From the NCBI GenBank assembly GCA_964556225.1, contig CAZKVJ010000001.1, positions 248,001 through 312,000 on the forward strand: DNA of 64,000 nt, in the 5' to 3' direction. This DNA is from CAZKVJ01 sp964556225. GTDB lineage: Bacteria; Actinomycetota; Acidimicrobiia; Acidimicrobiales; Ilumatobacteraceae. The position numbers were made by a program, and so were the translations under genes. Shown in pieces: positions 1 through 9,130 of the stretch (its first letter is position 1; each line of letters starts with the position of its first letter). Below the pieces are notes generated by a model. The model did no database searches, had not been told where the DNA came from, and saw only the letters and a program-made list of their open reading frames with translations.

Positions 1-899
1 GTCTGCGCCACGGCGGCGGCAAGTCCGTGATCGCCGCCGACCCCCGAATGCCCGCTGCGGACAAGGAGCGTCTCGTGCGGGCGTTCGCCCGCAGCATCGC
101 CGACCTGCGTGAGTAAGCACCCGGCCCGGACATGGGGACCGACGAGACCTGCATGGCGTGGGTGCTCGACGAGATCGGTCGGGCGGTCGGCCTGCCCGCC
201 GTGCTCGGGGGGATCCCCCTCGACGAGGTCGGCGCGACGGGCTTCGGTCTGGCGGCCGCGATCGACGTGGCGGCGCAGCGGATGGGGCTCGAGCTGGACG
301 GCGCCAGGGTCGTGGTCCAGGGCTTCGGTGCCGTCGGGATCCACGCCGCCCGGTTCCTGGCCGAGCGGGGCTGCCGGCTCGTGGCCGCATCGGACTCGTC
401 GGGAGCGATCGCCGAGCCGGCCGGCCTCGACGTGGAGGCGCTGGTCACCACCAAGCGCGACACCGGCACCGTCGCCGCCCATCCCGCCGGCACACCGCTC
501 GAGCGCGATGACCTGATCGGTGTCGAGTGTGAGATCTGGATCCCTGCCGCCCGCCCCGACGTGATCACCGTTGACAACGTCGACCGGATGTCGACCCGGC
601 TGATCGCCCAGGGCGCGAACATCCCGGCGACACCCGACGCCGAGCTGCGCCTGCACGAGCGCGGCGTGGTGTCGCTCCCCGACTTCATCGCCAACGCCGG
701 CGGCGTGATCTGTGCAGCGGTCGAGTACGCCGGCGGCACGCAGACCCAGGCCTTCGCCACCATCGACGAGCGGATCCGGGCCAACACCGAGGAGGTGCTC
801 GACCGCTCGGCCCGGTCCAGCCAGCCGCCTCGGGCTGCGGCATTGGACCTGGCCGAGACCCGTGTCCGCTCGATGATGGCGCTGCGCCGCTTCAGCTGA
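1..899 (+). pseudogene. Glu/Leu/Phe/Val dehydrogenase, C-terminal part with in-frame TAA
   Basis: The frame is open from the left edge (LRHGGGKSVIAADP, the glycine-rich and Lys-containing segment of amino-acid dehydrogenases) and resumes as APGPDMGTDET, followed by the NAD-binding Rossmann motif GFGAVGIHAARFLAERG. These enzymes oxidatively deaminate leucine, valine or glutamate to 2-oxoacids. The codon at 114-116 is TAA, exactly where the family normally has an aromatic residue before xPGPDMGTDE, so a TAC to TAA change is the simplest explanation. A start at ATG 132 would give a 255-residue protein lacking the catalytic domain, so I treat the gene as broken or mis-sequenced. The 5' end is outside the window. 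Confidence 0.75.
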
Positions 900-2145
900 G
901 GGCGTCGCGGCGCACTCGCAGCCGCCACCAGCCCCCCACCAGCAGCAGGCTGCAGGCCAGCCCCAGCGCGGGGGTGCGCGGGCCCCGGAGACCGACCAGC
1001 GCCGCGCCACCCGTAGCCACCACGACCCCGAGGAACAGGCGCGCGGTCGTCGGCGCCGGGCGGGGCCGAGCCCGGTGGCGCAGCCACCGCTGGCCCGCCG
1101 CCGTGGCGAGGGCCAGGCCGGCCGTGAGCCCGAGGACCGCGACCCACCACAGCGGCCGGGTGAGCCACCACCCCGCGCTGAGCCGGCGTGGGGCCGGCAG
1201 GCCGAGCGCCACCACACCGACGCACAGGGTCAGAGCCGTCAGGTGCCAGAGGTACACCCCGACCGCCAGCGTGCCCGCCCGGTCCCAGACCGTGCGCCAG
1301 CGGCGCCCGAGGTGGTCGAGCGCGCCGGCCAGCACCATCAGCACGCCCACCTGGGCGATCCCGGCGATCGCGGTGTAGAGGGTCGGCGGCGTGGTGTTCG
1401 AGCGCGCTCCCTCCGTCACGTCGATCAGCTCCGGCGAGTAGCCGGCGAGCAGGATCACGGCCACACCGGCCAGGACGCCACCGGCGGCGAGTGCGGCCCC
1501 GGTGACCCGCTCGCGGATCATCCCCCGCTCGGACCGGTCGCGCCACCACGCGCCGATCAGCCACGGCACGCCCCACGCCACGAGGAACGCAGACCAGCCC
1601 AGCGCCGTCGGAGCGTCAAGGGCGAAGCGCAGGGCGTCGACAGCGGCGAGTCCGACGAGGGCGGCCGCGACGAGCGCCACGACGTGACGTGCCGCGAGCC
1701 GGGCGAGCCAGACGCCACCAGCGGTGAGGGGCACGTACGCGGCGAGGAACCACAGCGGTTGGGTGGCGACGCGGGCGCCTCGCCCGATCAGGTTCGACTC
1801 GCCGGCGACCGCCCACGTGAGCGCGACGCCGGCGCTCCACGCCACGACCACCACCGCCGCCGCACCGACGAGCGTCGACAGCCGGGCGGCGCTGGTGCGC
1901 AGCGTGCCGGTCGCGTTCGCCCATCCACCGGCGGCGAAGAACACCGGCATCGGGGCGATCACGGCCACCCAGGTCCAGAACGGCTGGAGTTCGATGAGGT
2001 TCGCCCCCCGCACCTCTCCACCCGGGCGGTCGACCACCGCCATGAGGAGGTGGCCGGCGACGACCAGGACGAGCGCGAGCACACGGGCGACGTCGATCGC
2101 CGGCCGGCGCGAGACCGCGAAGTCCGCACGCGTCATCGCCCTCAT
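892..2145 (-). CDS. Acyltransferase-3 family integral membrane protein
   Basis: About 417 residues with roughly ten hydrophobic segments. The first segment carries the family's Arg-x10-His signature (RVLALVLVVAGH), expected to act in transfer of acyl groups to extracytoplasmic sugars or lipids. I chose the ATG at 2145 (MRAMTRADF; an ATG at 2136 is also possible), because the open frame upstream to 2394 is Arg/Pro-rich and runs antisense into the stress-protein gene. It converges on the dehydrogenase with an 8 bp overlap and is divergent from the UspA gene. The acceptor cannot be told from sequence. Confidence 0.75.
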   Translation of the reverse strand: MRAMTRADFAVSRRPAIDVARVLALVLVVAGHLLMAVVDRPGGEVRGANLIELQPFWTWVAVIAPMPVFFAAGGWANATGTLRTSAARLSTLVGAAAVVVVAWSAGVALTWAVAGESNLIGRGARVATQPLWFLAAYVPLTAGGVWLARLAARHVVALVAAALVGLAAVDALRFALDAPTALGWSAFLVAWGVPWLIGAWWRDRSERGMIRERVTGAALAAGGVLAGVAVILLAGYSPELIDVTEGARSNTTPPTLYTAIAGIAQVGVLMVLAGALDHLGRRWRTVWDRAGTLAVGVYLWHLTALTLCVGVVALGLPAPRRLSAGWWLTRPLWWVAVLGLTAGLALATAAGQRWLRHRARPRPAPTTARLFLGVVVATGGAALVGLRGPRTPALGLACSLLLVGGWWRLRVRRDALS

Positions 2146-2213
2146 CGAAGCCACGGCCCGTGCGTCAGGGACAGGGCACAAGGTCGCTCGGGCGAAGGTG
2201 AGAGACTCGCCCC

Positions 2214-2663
2214 ATGGCGAGCACCGTGATCCTGTGCACCGACGGCTCCGAGCTGGCGCTCCAGGCGCTGCGGACCGGGCTGGGGCTCCTTCGGCCACCG
2301 GCCCGGATCGTGGTCGCCACCGTGGTCGAGCTGGCCGACGAGACGCTGGTGACCGGCGTGTCCGGCTTCGCTGGCGGCGCCATGTCACCGGCACAGTTCG
2401 ACGAGCTGCGCCGTGAGTCCTTCGCCGCCGGCGAGCACGTCGTCGGCCAGGCCGTCGATGCCCTCGGCCTCGACGGGGCCGAGACCAGGGTCCTGCACGG
2501 CCACCCAGGACCCGCCCTGTGCGAGCTGGCGGCCGAGATCGGGGCCAGCGCGATCGTCATGGGCTCTCGGGGTCGGGGCGTCCTGAAGCGGGCGCTGCTC
2601 GGCTCGGTCTCGGACCACGTCGTGCGCCACGCCCCCTGCCCCGTGATGATCATCCGCGCCTGA
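2214..2663 (+). CDS. Universal stress protein (UspA family)
   Basis: 149 residues, the usual length for one Usp domain. It opens with ILCTDGSELA (the Asp that contacts nucleotide) and ends with GSRGRGVLKRALLGSVS, the ATP-binding G-x2-G-x9-G-S/T motif, then the closing strand CPVMIIRA. It is a cytoplasmic nucleotide-binding stress protein with no assigned reaction. Its end overlaps the convergent ornithine racemase gene by 14 bp, so no separate terminator fits between them. Confidence 0.88.
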   Translation: MASTVILCTDGSELALQALRTGLGLLRPPARIVVATVVELADETLVTGVSGFAGGAMSPAQFDELRRESFAAGEHVVGQAVDALGLDGAETRVLHGHPGPALCELAAEIGASAIVMGSRGRGVLKRALLGSVSDHVVRHAPCPVMIIRA

Positions 2664-3750
2664 TCCCCCTCTCCCTTCCCGGTGGGTGGTGGCGGATCTG
2701 GACGTACGGGGAGCTGGCAGCCGTCACCATCGCGCCGTAGCCGGGGAAGAACGCAACGTCGTCGCCCACCCGAAGCTCACCGTGGGCGCCCGAGACGTCG
2801 AGCACGACGTAGTCGCTCGACCCGCCGAGCACCACGAGGCGATCATCCACCGGCGTCAGGCCAGCGACGTCGGTGTCGACGGTGCCCAGGTTCACGAGTG
2901 CATGGTCCACCCAGCCCCGATCGACGAAGTCGGGGCGGTGCCCCATGGCGTCCTGGCCCCGCTGGCCCACCGGCGTCGACGGCTTGCGGGCGAGCTCGAG
3001 CACCTCACCGTGAAGGACCACGGCGTCTTGGTACGTGCCCGGCCAGGGACGGCGCTCGATCGTCTCGCGCCCGAGCAGGATCGCCTCGCCGATGCGGAGG
3101 TGATCCACACGGGCCGGCATCGCCCCGACGGCCACGAGGGTCAGGGCGCTGGAGTTCCCGGCCGAGATGCACCCGAGCCGCTCCCCCAGCGCGGACTCGA
3201 CCTGTTCGGCGAGATCGACCAGGCCCGCCATGTTCTCCACCGTCGGCACGACGCCGCCGAAGCAGGCGAGGTTCGCCCCGAGACCAGCGACGTGCACGCC
3301 GTCGAGGCCCCCGATGCGGCCGGCGACCTCCACGGCCCGGTCGGGCCACACGCCCTCGCGGAGGTCGCCCAGGTCCACCATCACGATCACCCCGTGCCGG
3401 CGCGCCGATCGGCGCGCGGCCGCCGCCAGCGCCTCGACCACCTCGAGCTCGGAGTTGCAGCTCGCCACCGCCAGCTCGACCGCCCGCTCGACGTGCGAGC
3501 GGGACGGGATCCGCAGCAGGAGCACCGGTGCGTCCACGCCTCCCGCCCGCAGCCGTTCGATGTTCTCCAGGCGGGACTCACCGATCGAGTCGACCCCGCC
3601 CCGCAGCATCGCCCGGGCCACCTCCGGGTCGCCGCAGAGCCCCTTCGTCACACCGGTCACCCTGATCCCATGTCGTGTGCACATCTCGACGATCGTGCGG
3701 GCGTTGTGCTCCACCTTGTCGAGATCCACGGTGAGGACACGCCCCGTCAC
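2650..3750 (-). CDS. orr: Ornithine racemase (alanine-racemase N-terminal fold, PLP)
   Basis: 366 residues. It interconverts L- and D-ornithine, supplying the D-isomer that the aminomutase encoded just upstream uses. The N-terminus shows the PLP-barrel start LTVDLDKVEHNA and the Schiff-base lysine in GVTKGLCGDPEVA, followed by SIGESRLENI and AGNSSALTLV, all typical of the Orr/YhfX-like branch of fold-III racemases. I chose GTG 3750, which has a G-rich ribosome site and gives VTGRVLTVDL; the ATG at 3786 would add an Arg-rich tail and overlap oraE by 23 bp. It is the last gene of the ornithine operon. The assignment leans on both motif and context. Confidence 0.85.
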   Translation of the reverse strand: MTGRVLTVDLDKVEHNARTIVEMCTRHGIRVTGVTKGLCGDPEVARAMLRGGVDSIGESRLENIERLRAGGVDAPVLLLRIPSRSHVERAVELAVASCNSELEVVEALAAAARRSARRHGVIVMVDLGDLREGVWPDRAVEVAGRIGGLDGVHVAGLGANLACFGGVVPTVENMAGLVDLAEQVESALGERLGCISAGNSSALTLVAVGAMPARVDHLRIGEAILLGRETIERRPWPGTYQDAVVLHGEVLELARKPSTPVGQRGQDAMGHRPDFVDRGWVDHALVNLGTVDTDVAGLTPVDDRLVVLGGSSDYVVLDVSGAHGELRVGDDVAFFPGYGAMVTAASSPYVQIRHHPPGRERGIRRG

Positions 3751-3763
3751 GGCGGCCGCCCTC

Positions 3764-5962
3764 TCACGCCGTCTCCTCAAAGGCACGGAGGTGCCTCACG
3801 AGGAAGCTGGCGACGTCCTGTCCCGTGGTCCCCCGGCCGAACCCGGCGTCGAGGCCACACGAGCGGGCCACCTCGTCGGTCAGTTGCGTGCCGCCGGCCA
3901 CCAGCACCAAGCGGTCCCTGATGCCGCGCTCGACCGCGAGGCGGTGGAGGCGCTCCATGTTCTTGCGGTGGACGTCGCCGTGGGTGAGGATCGTCGAGAT
4001 CAGCACCGCGCATGCGTCGTTGGCGACGGCTGCGTCGAGCACCCGATCCACGGGCACCGACGTCCCGAGGCGGACGCAGTCGAACCCGTAGCGCTCGATG
4101 CCCCCGTGCTTGATGTCGAGGATCTCCTGGAGCCCCACGGAGTGCTCGTCCTCGCCGACGGTGGCGGCGACCACTCGCAGCGCCCGCGGCCGGACGAAGG
4201 CCTCGATCTCGGCGTGGCCGAGCACCTCGACCACATCGGGCAGCTCCAGCAGGTCGGCGCGCATCGGCAGGTCGACCACCCCCTTGATCTCGAACACCGA
4301 GCCTTCGGCAGGGTGCAGCACTCGGGCGTGGATCACCTGTGGCTCCCGCAGGCCCATGTGGCGGGCCATCTCGACGGCCGCGGCCTCCGCGATCGCACGC
4401 TCGGCCGGCACGAAGATCGTCACGCACACCACGCCGTCGCCGGCCTGCTCCACCTCCGGCCGCAAGATCCCCTCGGCCCGTTCGGCCAGCGGCCCCTCCA
4501 GGCGACGCAGCACGTTGTCGTTCGGATCGAGCTCGTCGATGTAGACGATCTTCGAGTCGTCGCACAGCGTGCAGCCACCGATGATCTCGCACGCCGTCCC
4601 ACTCCCCTGCGCGTACACGTTGTCGCCGAAGTGGCTGCACACGGGCGCTCCGTACCCCGGCGCTCGCGCCACCACCGTCCCCGCACCCACTCCTCCCGCC
4701 GGATCACGCACGATGCCGTCACCGGCGCGCTCGGGGAACAACCCGGCATCGACGAACTCACCGGCTTCGACGGCGGCGTAGTAGCCGCCCAGCGCCTCGA
4801 TCTCCTCCAGGAACAGCACCGCCCGCTCGACGATCTCGCGCACCTGCTCGCGCAGCGATCCGTCCGTGCGCAGCTCCACCAGCTCGCCGAGACCATCGAG
4901 TCCCATCAGCGTCTGGCGGGCGGTCTCCACCCCGGCCACGTTGTTGTAGTGCCAGGGACAGTTGCGTCCCTCGTCCGGGGTGATGGTGCTCTGCACGTCG
5001 GCCGAGGTGAGCGCCGAGATCAGCGTGTCGAGCACGTGGGTGACGGTGGCCTCACGCGTGTCGGACTCGATGTAGCGGGTGTTCTGCTGCGCCCGGAACC
5101 GGCAGCCGGTGAACAGCTCGCGGAGCGCGACGGCGTACGGGAGGTCGAGGCGCAGCTTCGGGGCGGGCGGCGCGGTGGGCGGCACGGTCGACAGCCCGAT
5201 CTGGTCCGACGGCATGCCCACCGCACGGCTGTAGGCGGTGTTGATGGCGTGCTGCACGAGCAGCTCCGGCGTCACCTTCCACGCCTGCTTCGCCGTTGCG
5301 TTGGCGTTGTGGGCGCCGTCGATCTGGAAGATCCCGGCGTCGGTCAGCACCCGCTTGGCCTCGGCGGCGTCGACGAAGGAGCGGTGCATGTTGATCCCGC
5401 GGTAGAGCACGTTGTACTGGGGGTCCTGGTGCGCGCCGTTCACGCCCTCCTCGGCGTACAGCACGGCCATCTCCGGGCCGGCGAGACCGCTCACGTACGA
5501 GTGGAAGTTGATCGGCCGGCCCACCTCGTCCTCGATCGCATCGAGGGCCTTGCGGGTGGCTCGCAGCTGCTTGCGGGTCACCGGGATCCCGCCGATCCCC
5601 TCCGGGGTGCCCTCGATCAACCCGTCGATGTGCGACTGACCGGTGGTGCGGATCACCATGATGTGGTCGGCGCCGTGCCAGGCGGCCATGCGCATCCGGC
5701 GCAGGTCGTCCTCGAAGCGCCCGGAGGCGATCTCGGTCGTCACGACCGGGCGGCACTGCGGGTCGATCCCGTCGAAGCTGTGCGCGGCCGGCAACGGCTC
5801 CGAGCGGCTGAGCCCGGTGCTGGTGTCGGACAGCACGAACGGGCCGAGGTGCTGGTGGGGTCGGGGGGTGCGCCACGTCCATCCCCGGCGCCGGGGCCGG
5901 TAGTGCTCGAGGTCGTCGAGCACCTCACGCAGGTCGAGGCGCTGGTCCGGTGACAGCTTCAT
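3764..5962 (-). CDS. oraE: D-ornithine 4,5-aminomutase, large subunit (B12/PLP)
   Basis: 732 residues, close to the clostridial OraE length. It moves the terminal amino group of D-ornithine to C4, giving 2,4-diaminopentanoate, using adenosylcobalamin and PLP. A TIM-barrel occupies roughly residues 1-480 and a B12-binding Rossmann domain the C-terminus. That domain shows DEHSVG (DxHxxG) with the cobalt-ligand His607, and Lys618 exactly eleven residues later, the spacing known for the PLP lysine in OraE and lysine 5,6-aminomutase. The start ATG 5962 overlaps the oraS stop (ATGA) behind GGAGG. A fused long subunit plus a small partner argues for ornithine rather than lysine aminomutase. Confidence 0.93.
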   Translation of the reverse strand: MKLSPDQRLDLREVLDDLEHYRPRRRGWTWRTPRPHQHLGPFVLSDTSTGLSRSEPLPAAHSFDGIDPQCRPVVTTEIASGRFEDDLRRMRMAAWHGADHIMVIRTTGQSHIDGLIEGTPEGIGGIPVTRKQLRATRKALDAIEDEVGRPINFHSYVSGLAGPEMAVLYAEEGVNGAHQDPQYNVLYRGINMHRSFVDAAEAKRVLTDAGIFQIDGAHNANATAKQAWKVTPELLVQHAINTAYSRAVGMPSDQIGLSTVPPTAPPAPKLRLDLPYAVALRELFTGCRFRAQQNTRYIESDTREATVTHVLDTLISALTSADVQSTITPDEGRNCPWHYNNVAGVETARQTLMGLDGLGELVELRTDGSLREQVREIVERAVLFLEEIEALGGYYAAVEAGEFVDAGLFPERAGDGIVRDPAGGVGAGTVVARAPGYGAPVCSHFGDNVYAQGSGTACEIIGGCTLCDDSKIVYIDELDPNDNVLRRLEGPLAERAEGILRPEVEQAGDGVVCVTIFVPAERAIAEAAAVEMARHMGLREPQVIHARVLHPAEGSVFEIKGVVDLPMRADLLELPDVVEVLGHAEIEAFVRPRALRVVAATVGEDEHSVGLQEILDIKHGGIERYGFDCVRLGTSVPVDRVLDAAVANDACAVLISTILTHGDVHRKNMERLHRLAVERGIRDRLVLVAGGTQLTDEVARSCGLDAGFGRGTTGQDVASFLVRHLRAFEETA

Positions 5963-6312
5963 GGCCGCACCTCCTCCCACCAGCGATCCTCCAGCAGCGC
6001 CTGCGCCGCGGCGCGGGGTGTGACGTCGTGGCGGGCCGCCAGCTCGGCCACCAGCCGTCCGGCCCCATGGCCGAGGAGACCCTCTGCGACGAAGCGGTCG
6101 ACGAGCGCCTTGCCCTCCAGGCTGGACAGCCCCATCCGCAGCAGCACGGACCGCTCGATCGCCGGCGTGGTGTGGGTGCGCGCCTCGTCGACGAGCGGCG
6201 CGACGATCCGCTCCGCCAGCTCCCAGAACCGGGCCCGGAGCTCGTCGTCGGAGAGATGACGCAGGTGTTCCCGGCGACGCTCGAAGTCATCGGGTCGGGG
6301 TTCGCAGCGCAT
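5959..6312 (-). CDS. oraS: D-ornithine 4,5-aminomutase, small subunit
   Basis: 117 residues, matching the roughly 120-residue OraS partner of OraE. It is helical and charged (FERRREHLRHLSDDELRARF near the N-terminus), with the family-like segment ERSVLLRMGLSSLEGKALVD in the middle. It has no catalytic site of its own and is needed to stabilise the OraE barrel. ATG 6312 sits behind a perfect AGGAGGTGATCG ribosome site. Its 5' end overlaps ortB by 26 bp and its stop overlaps the oraE start, so the subunits are translationally coupled. Confidence 0.9.
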   Translation of the reverse strand: MRCEPRPDDFERRREHLRHLSDDELRARFWELAERIVAPLVDEARTHTTPAIERSVLLRMGLSSLEGKALVDRFVAEGLLGHGAGRLVAELAARHDVTPRAAAQALLEDRWWEEVRP

Positions 6313-7702
6313 CGATCACCTCCTGGACCTGGGTCTCGCTCCAGCGCGTCTCCTGGGCGAGGAACGTGATGTCGACCGGTTCGAGCGCCACACCGTCCGC
6401 CAGCGAGTCGAGCGCGTTGCGCACGTACGAGCGCCGGACCCGATCGAGGTCGACGTCGACGGCACGCAGCTGTGACGGGTGCTCCGGGATGACGATGACC
6501 TCACCGGGACGGTTGCCGGCAGGGTCGCCGCGCTCGACGCGGATCCCCTCCTGGCGTGCCCGGTCGAGCTGGGCCAGCGGGTGCTTGCCGGCTCCCGTGT
6601 ACTCGGTCTCCTGGACGACGACCACCTGTTCGCGGTCCAGCTCACCGGCGATGACCATCGCTGCCGCCAGCGAGGTGTTGCCGGCCGGGCCCCGCTCCAG
6701 GCCCTCCAGCTCGGCCAACGCCTGGGTGACGTAGAAGACCTCACCCTGGGTGACGGTGACGAAGCGGTCGAGGTAGCGCAACGGACGGGCGGCGTTGCGG
6801 GGGACGTCGGCACGATCCGGCCACGTCGTGAACGGGAGCGAGAAGCCGGTGTGCCCGGTGGTGAACGACTTGCGGTTGAAGTCACGGTCGGAGGCCATGT
6901 GCAGGCCGGCCAGGTCGACGCTTGCGCCCACCACCTGGGTCGCGTGCGCGCCCGCTCGGGCCAGGCCCCGCGCCGTGCCGGTCACGTTGCCGCCGCCGGC
7001 GTGCGTCACGACCACCACGTCCGGCGGCGCCCCGGTGCGCTCGATCGTGTCGAGCGCCACCTCGTGACCGAGCGTCTCGATTCCGAGGATGGAGAAGGGC
7101 GTGTAGAGCGATGCGTCGAAGAACCCCGTCTCGTCGAGCACCGAGAGGAACACGCTGAACAGCTCGGGTCCCACCGAGAGCCGCAGCACCTCCGCCCCGT
7201 AGGCCTCGCAGGCGCGGGTCTTCTCGGCGATCTCCGGCTGGACGACACCCCGGCTGTCGAACGCCTCCTGCACGATGATGCACGGCAGGCCGGCCTTCGC
7301 GGCTTGCGAGGCGACCGCAGCGCCGTAGTTGCCGCTGGTGGCCGCGGCGATGCCGGGAGAGCCCCGGCGGCGCGCCTCGTGCACCGACAGCGATGCACGC
7401 CGGTCCTTGAACGAGCCGGACGGGTTGGCGGCCTCGTCCTTGACGAAGATGCGCGCGCCGCGACCCGGCGGGCACACCCGGCGCACCACCTCGGTCAGGT
7501 TCGTCAGCTCGACGAAGGGCGTGGAGCCGACCGCCGTGGCGGCCTGGATCGACTGCACGGCGGCGAGGTCGTAGCCGGATTCGGCCAGCATCCGCTCGTA
7601 GTCGAAGGCGATCGCGCCGGCGGTGTAGCGGGAGTAGTCGATGCCGACGGAGCGGGCGACGATCTCCTCCCGCCTCGCCATCACGTCCGAATGGACGCTC
7701 AC
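6287..7702 (-). CDS. ortB: 2-amino-4-oxopentanoate thiolase, beta subunit (PLP)
   Basis: 471 residues of the threonine-synthase-like fold-II PLP family. With OrtA it cleaves 2-amino-4-oxopentanoate with CoA to alanine and acetyl-CoA, the last step of oxidative ornithine breakdown. The PLP lysine is Lys99 in NPSGSFKDRRA, and the phosphate loop is HAGGGNVTGTA. The start is GTG 7702, overlapping the ortA stop as GTGA, so the subunits are coupled. General similarity to threonine synthase could mislead an automatic call; the adjacent ortA and the length support OrtB. Confidence 0.9.
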   Translation of the reverse strand: MSVHSDVMARREEIVARSVGIDYSRYTAGAIAFDYERMLAESGYDLAAVQSIQAATAVGSTPFVELTNLTEVVRRVCPPGRGARIFVKDEAANPSGSFKDRRASLSVHEARRRGSPGIAAATSGNYGAAVASQAAKAGLPCIIVQEAFDSRGVVQPEIAEKTRACEAYGAEVLRLSVGPELFSVFLSVLDETGFFDASLYTPFSILGIETLGHEVALDTIERTGAPPDVVVVTHAGGGNVTGTARGLARAGAHATQVVGASVDLAGLHMASDRDFNRKSFTTGHTGFSLPFTTWPDRADVPRNAARPLRYLDRFVTVTQGEVFYVTQALAELEGLERGPAGNTSLAAAMVIAGELDREQVVVVQETEYTGAGKHPLAQLDRARQEGIRVERGDPAGNRPGEVIVIPEHPSQLRAVDVDLDRVRRSYVRNALDSLADGVALEPVDITFLAQETRWSETQVQEVIDALRTPTR

Positions 7703-8010
7703 GGCGCAACCTCCGCAGCCAGCAGGCGCCGCAGCTCGTCGCCCACCGTGCCCAGCGCCGGCACCGGTGGACCGAAGCTGTGGTGGTGCCCGGGCTCGAC
7801 GGCCACGAGGCGGCCCCGCACCTGACGTCGGGCCGGCGTGCGAATCGTCGCCACCTCACCGAGGGCGGCAGGCTCGACGAGCCAGCCCCGCACGAGCAGC
7901 TCGAGCGGCACCCGCTGGGTCTCGGGAGGGACCTGCGGCGCCCGCTGCCCTGCGGGCAGCACGACGTCGTGCAGCTCGACCCACGTCCCGGCGGCGACCC
8001 GCTCAGCCAC
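7699..8010 (-). CDS. ortA: 2-amino-4-oxopentanoate thiolase, alpha subunit
   Basis: 103 residues, the expected size of OrtA. The diagnostic stretch GQRAPQVPPETQRVPLELLV and the later HHHSFGPPVPALGTVGDEL are the conserved blocks of this small subunit, which has no similarity to other well-known enzymes. It partners OrtB. The start is GTG 8010, overlapping ord by 8 bp; its stop overlaps the ortB GTG start. Confidence 0.9.
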   Translation of the reverse strand: MAERVAAGTWVELHDVVLPAGQRAPQVPPETQRVPLELLVRGWLVEPAALGEVATIRTPARRQVRGRLVAVEPGHHHSFGPPVPALGTVGDELRRLLAAEVAP

Positions 8011-9076
8011 GGTCCGCGCCCCTCGCCGCCAGCAGCTGGCGAACGTCGCCCTCGATCGCGGTGGGAACTGGCAGATCCGCCATCGTCACCAGCCCTGGCG
8101 CGGCGGCCAGGACCCTGGGGATCATGTTCACGGCCAGTGCTGCCGTCGCAGTGCCGCCCGGGATCTCGGGCGAGCCGGACAGGCGCACATCCGGGACCCC
8201 GTGGATCTCGATCGTGTCGCCGGTGGCGAGCCCTTCGGCCTCGGGACACACCTGTTGGGGGTGCACCAGCGAGATCACCGGCAGCCCGGCCCGGTACGCG
8301 ACGGCGGTGTGACGGCACCCGGCCACCATGCCGGGCTCGACCACCACGAACGGGGTCTCGCGCCGGACGGAGGCAACGATCGCCTCACGCGACTGCTCCA
8401 CCCGCTCGATGTCCCAGCCCAGCGCCTTGGCGATCATGGCGATCGACTCGGGGAACCCGAAGTGCCCGACGACGCTGCCGTCGGCGAGGCCGGCGGCGAA
8501 CGCCTCCGGCGACAGCCCGACGCCCTGGGTGCGCAACACCGACGGCCCGTACGGCGACAGGTCGTTGACCCGGGTGGCGGTGATCGACTCAACGTGGGCG
8601 CACACACCCGTCAGCGCGATCACGAGCAGGTCAAGCACGAAGCCGGGGTTCACGCCCGTCCCGAGCACGCTCACCCCGCCGGCCCGGGCCAGCCGATCGA
8701 GCTCCTCCGCCCGCTCGGGCGACCCGGCGGACGGCTCGGCCAGCTCCTCGGCGATCGAGACCACGTTCGCACCGTGCTCGATGCAGGCGACGAGGTCGTC
8801 CCAGGCGTCGCTGACCCGTGAGCAGGTGGCCTGCACCACCACGTCGGCACGCACGGCCGCCAGCACCGCGCGCAGGTCCGTCGACACCCTGACACCGAGC
8901 GGACGGTCGAGCCCGAGCAGCTCCCCGGCATCGACACCGCTGCGCTCGGCGCGGTGGGCGATCACCCCGACGATCTCGAACCCGGCCTTGGCGCTCAGGA
9001 TCCGCGCCACCGCCGTGCCCATCTGGCCCGTCCCGAGCAGCACCACGCGCACGAGATCCCCGGCTAGAGCCGTCAT
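8003..9076 (-). CDS. ord: 2,4-diaminopentanoate dehydrogenase
   Basis: 357 residues. It oxidatively deaminates 2,4-diaminopentanoate at C4 to 2-amino-4-oxopentanoate with NAD(P)+, linking OraSE to OrtAB. The N-terminal dinucleotide motif is VVLLGTGQMGTAVAR, of the dihydrodipicolinate-reductase-like type, and the middle has GTGVNPGFVLDLL, typical of Ord. The start is ATG 9076 (GTG 9079 lies directly before it). It overlaps ortA by 8 bp at its 3' end and follows the aldehyde dehydrogenase by about 55 bases. Confidence 0.9.
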   Translation of the reverse strand: MTALAGDLVRVVLLGTGQMGTAVARILSAKAGFEIVGVIAHRAERSGVDAGELLGLDRPLGVRVSTDLRAVLAAVRADVVVQATCSRVSDAWDDLVACIEHGANVVSIAEELAEPSAGSPERAEELDRLARAGGVSVLGTGVNPGFVLDLLVIALTGVCAHVESITATRVNDLSPYGPSVLRTQGVGLSPEAFAAGLADGSVVGHFGFPESIAMIAKALGWDIERVEQSREAIVASVRRETPFVVVEPGMVAGCRHTAVAYRAGLPVISLVHPQQVCPEAEGLATGDTIEIHGVPDVRLSGSPEIPGGTATAALAVNMIPRVLAAAPGLVTMADLPVPTAIEGDVRQLLAARGADRG

Positions 9077-9130
9077 CACACCCAGGATCGCGCCCCGTCC
9101 CGCACGCCGTCAGGGCCGAACGGTCCTGCC

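Noticed and set aside
132..899. A complete 255-residue dehydrogenase starting at ATG 132
   Set aside because: The family's catalytic domain lies upstream and is present in the same frame up to the left edge, so this is the tail of a larger interrupted gene.
3167..5953. A 928-codon open frame on the plus strand opposite orr and oraE
   Set aside because: It is antisense to two genes with intact catalytic motifs, and its translation is His/Arg/Asp-rich without any recognisable domain, as expected of shadow frames in GC-rich DNA.
6287..7702. Threonine synthase as the identity of ortB
   Set aside because: The fold is shared, but the coupled ortA partner, the pathway neighbours and the absence of other threonine genes favour the thiolase subunit.
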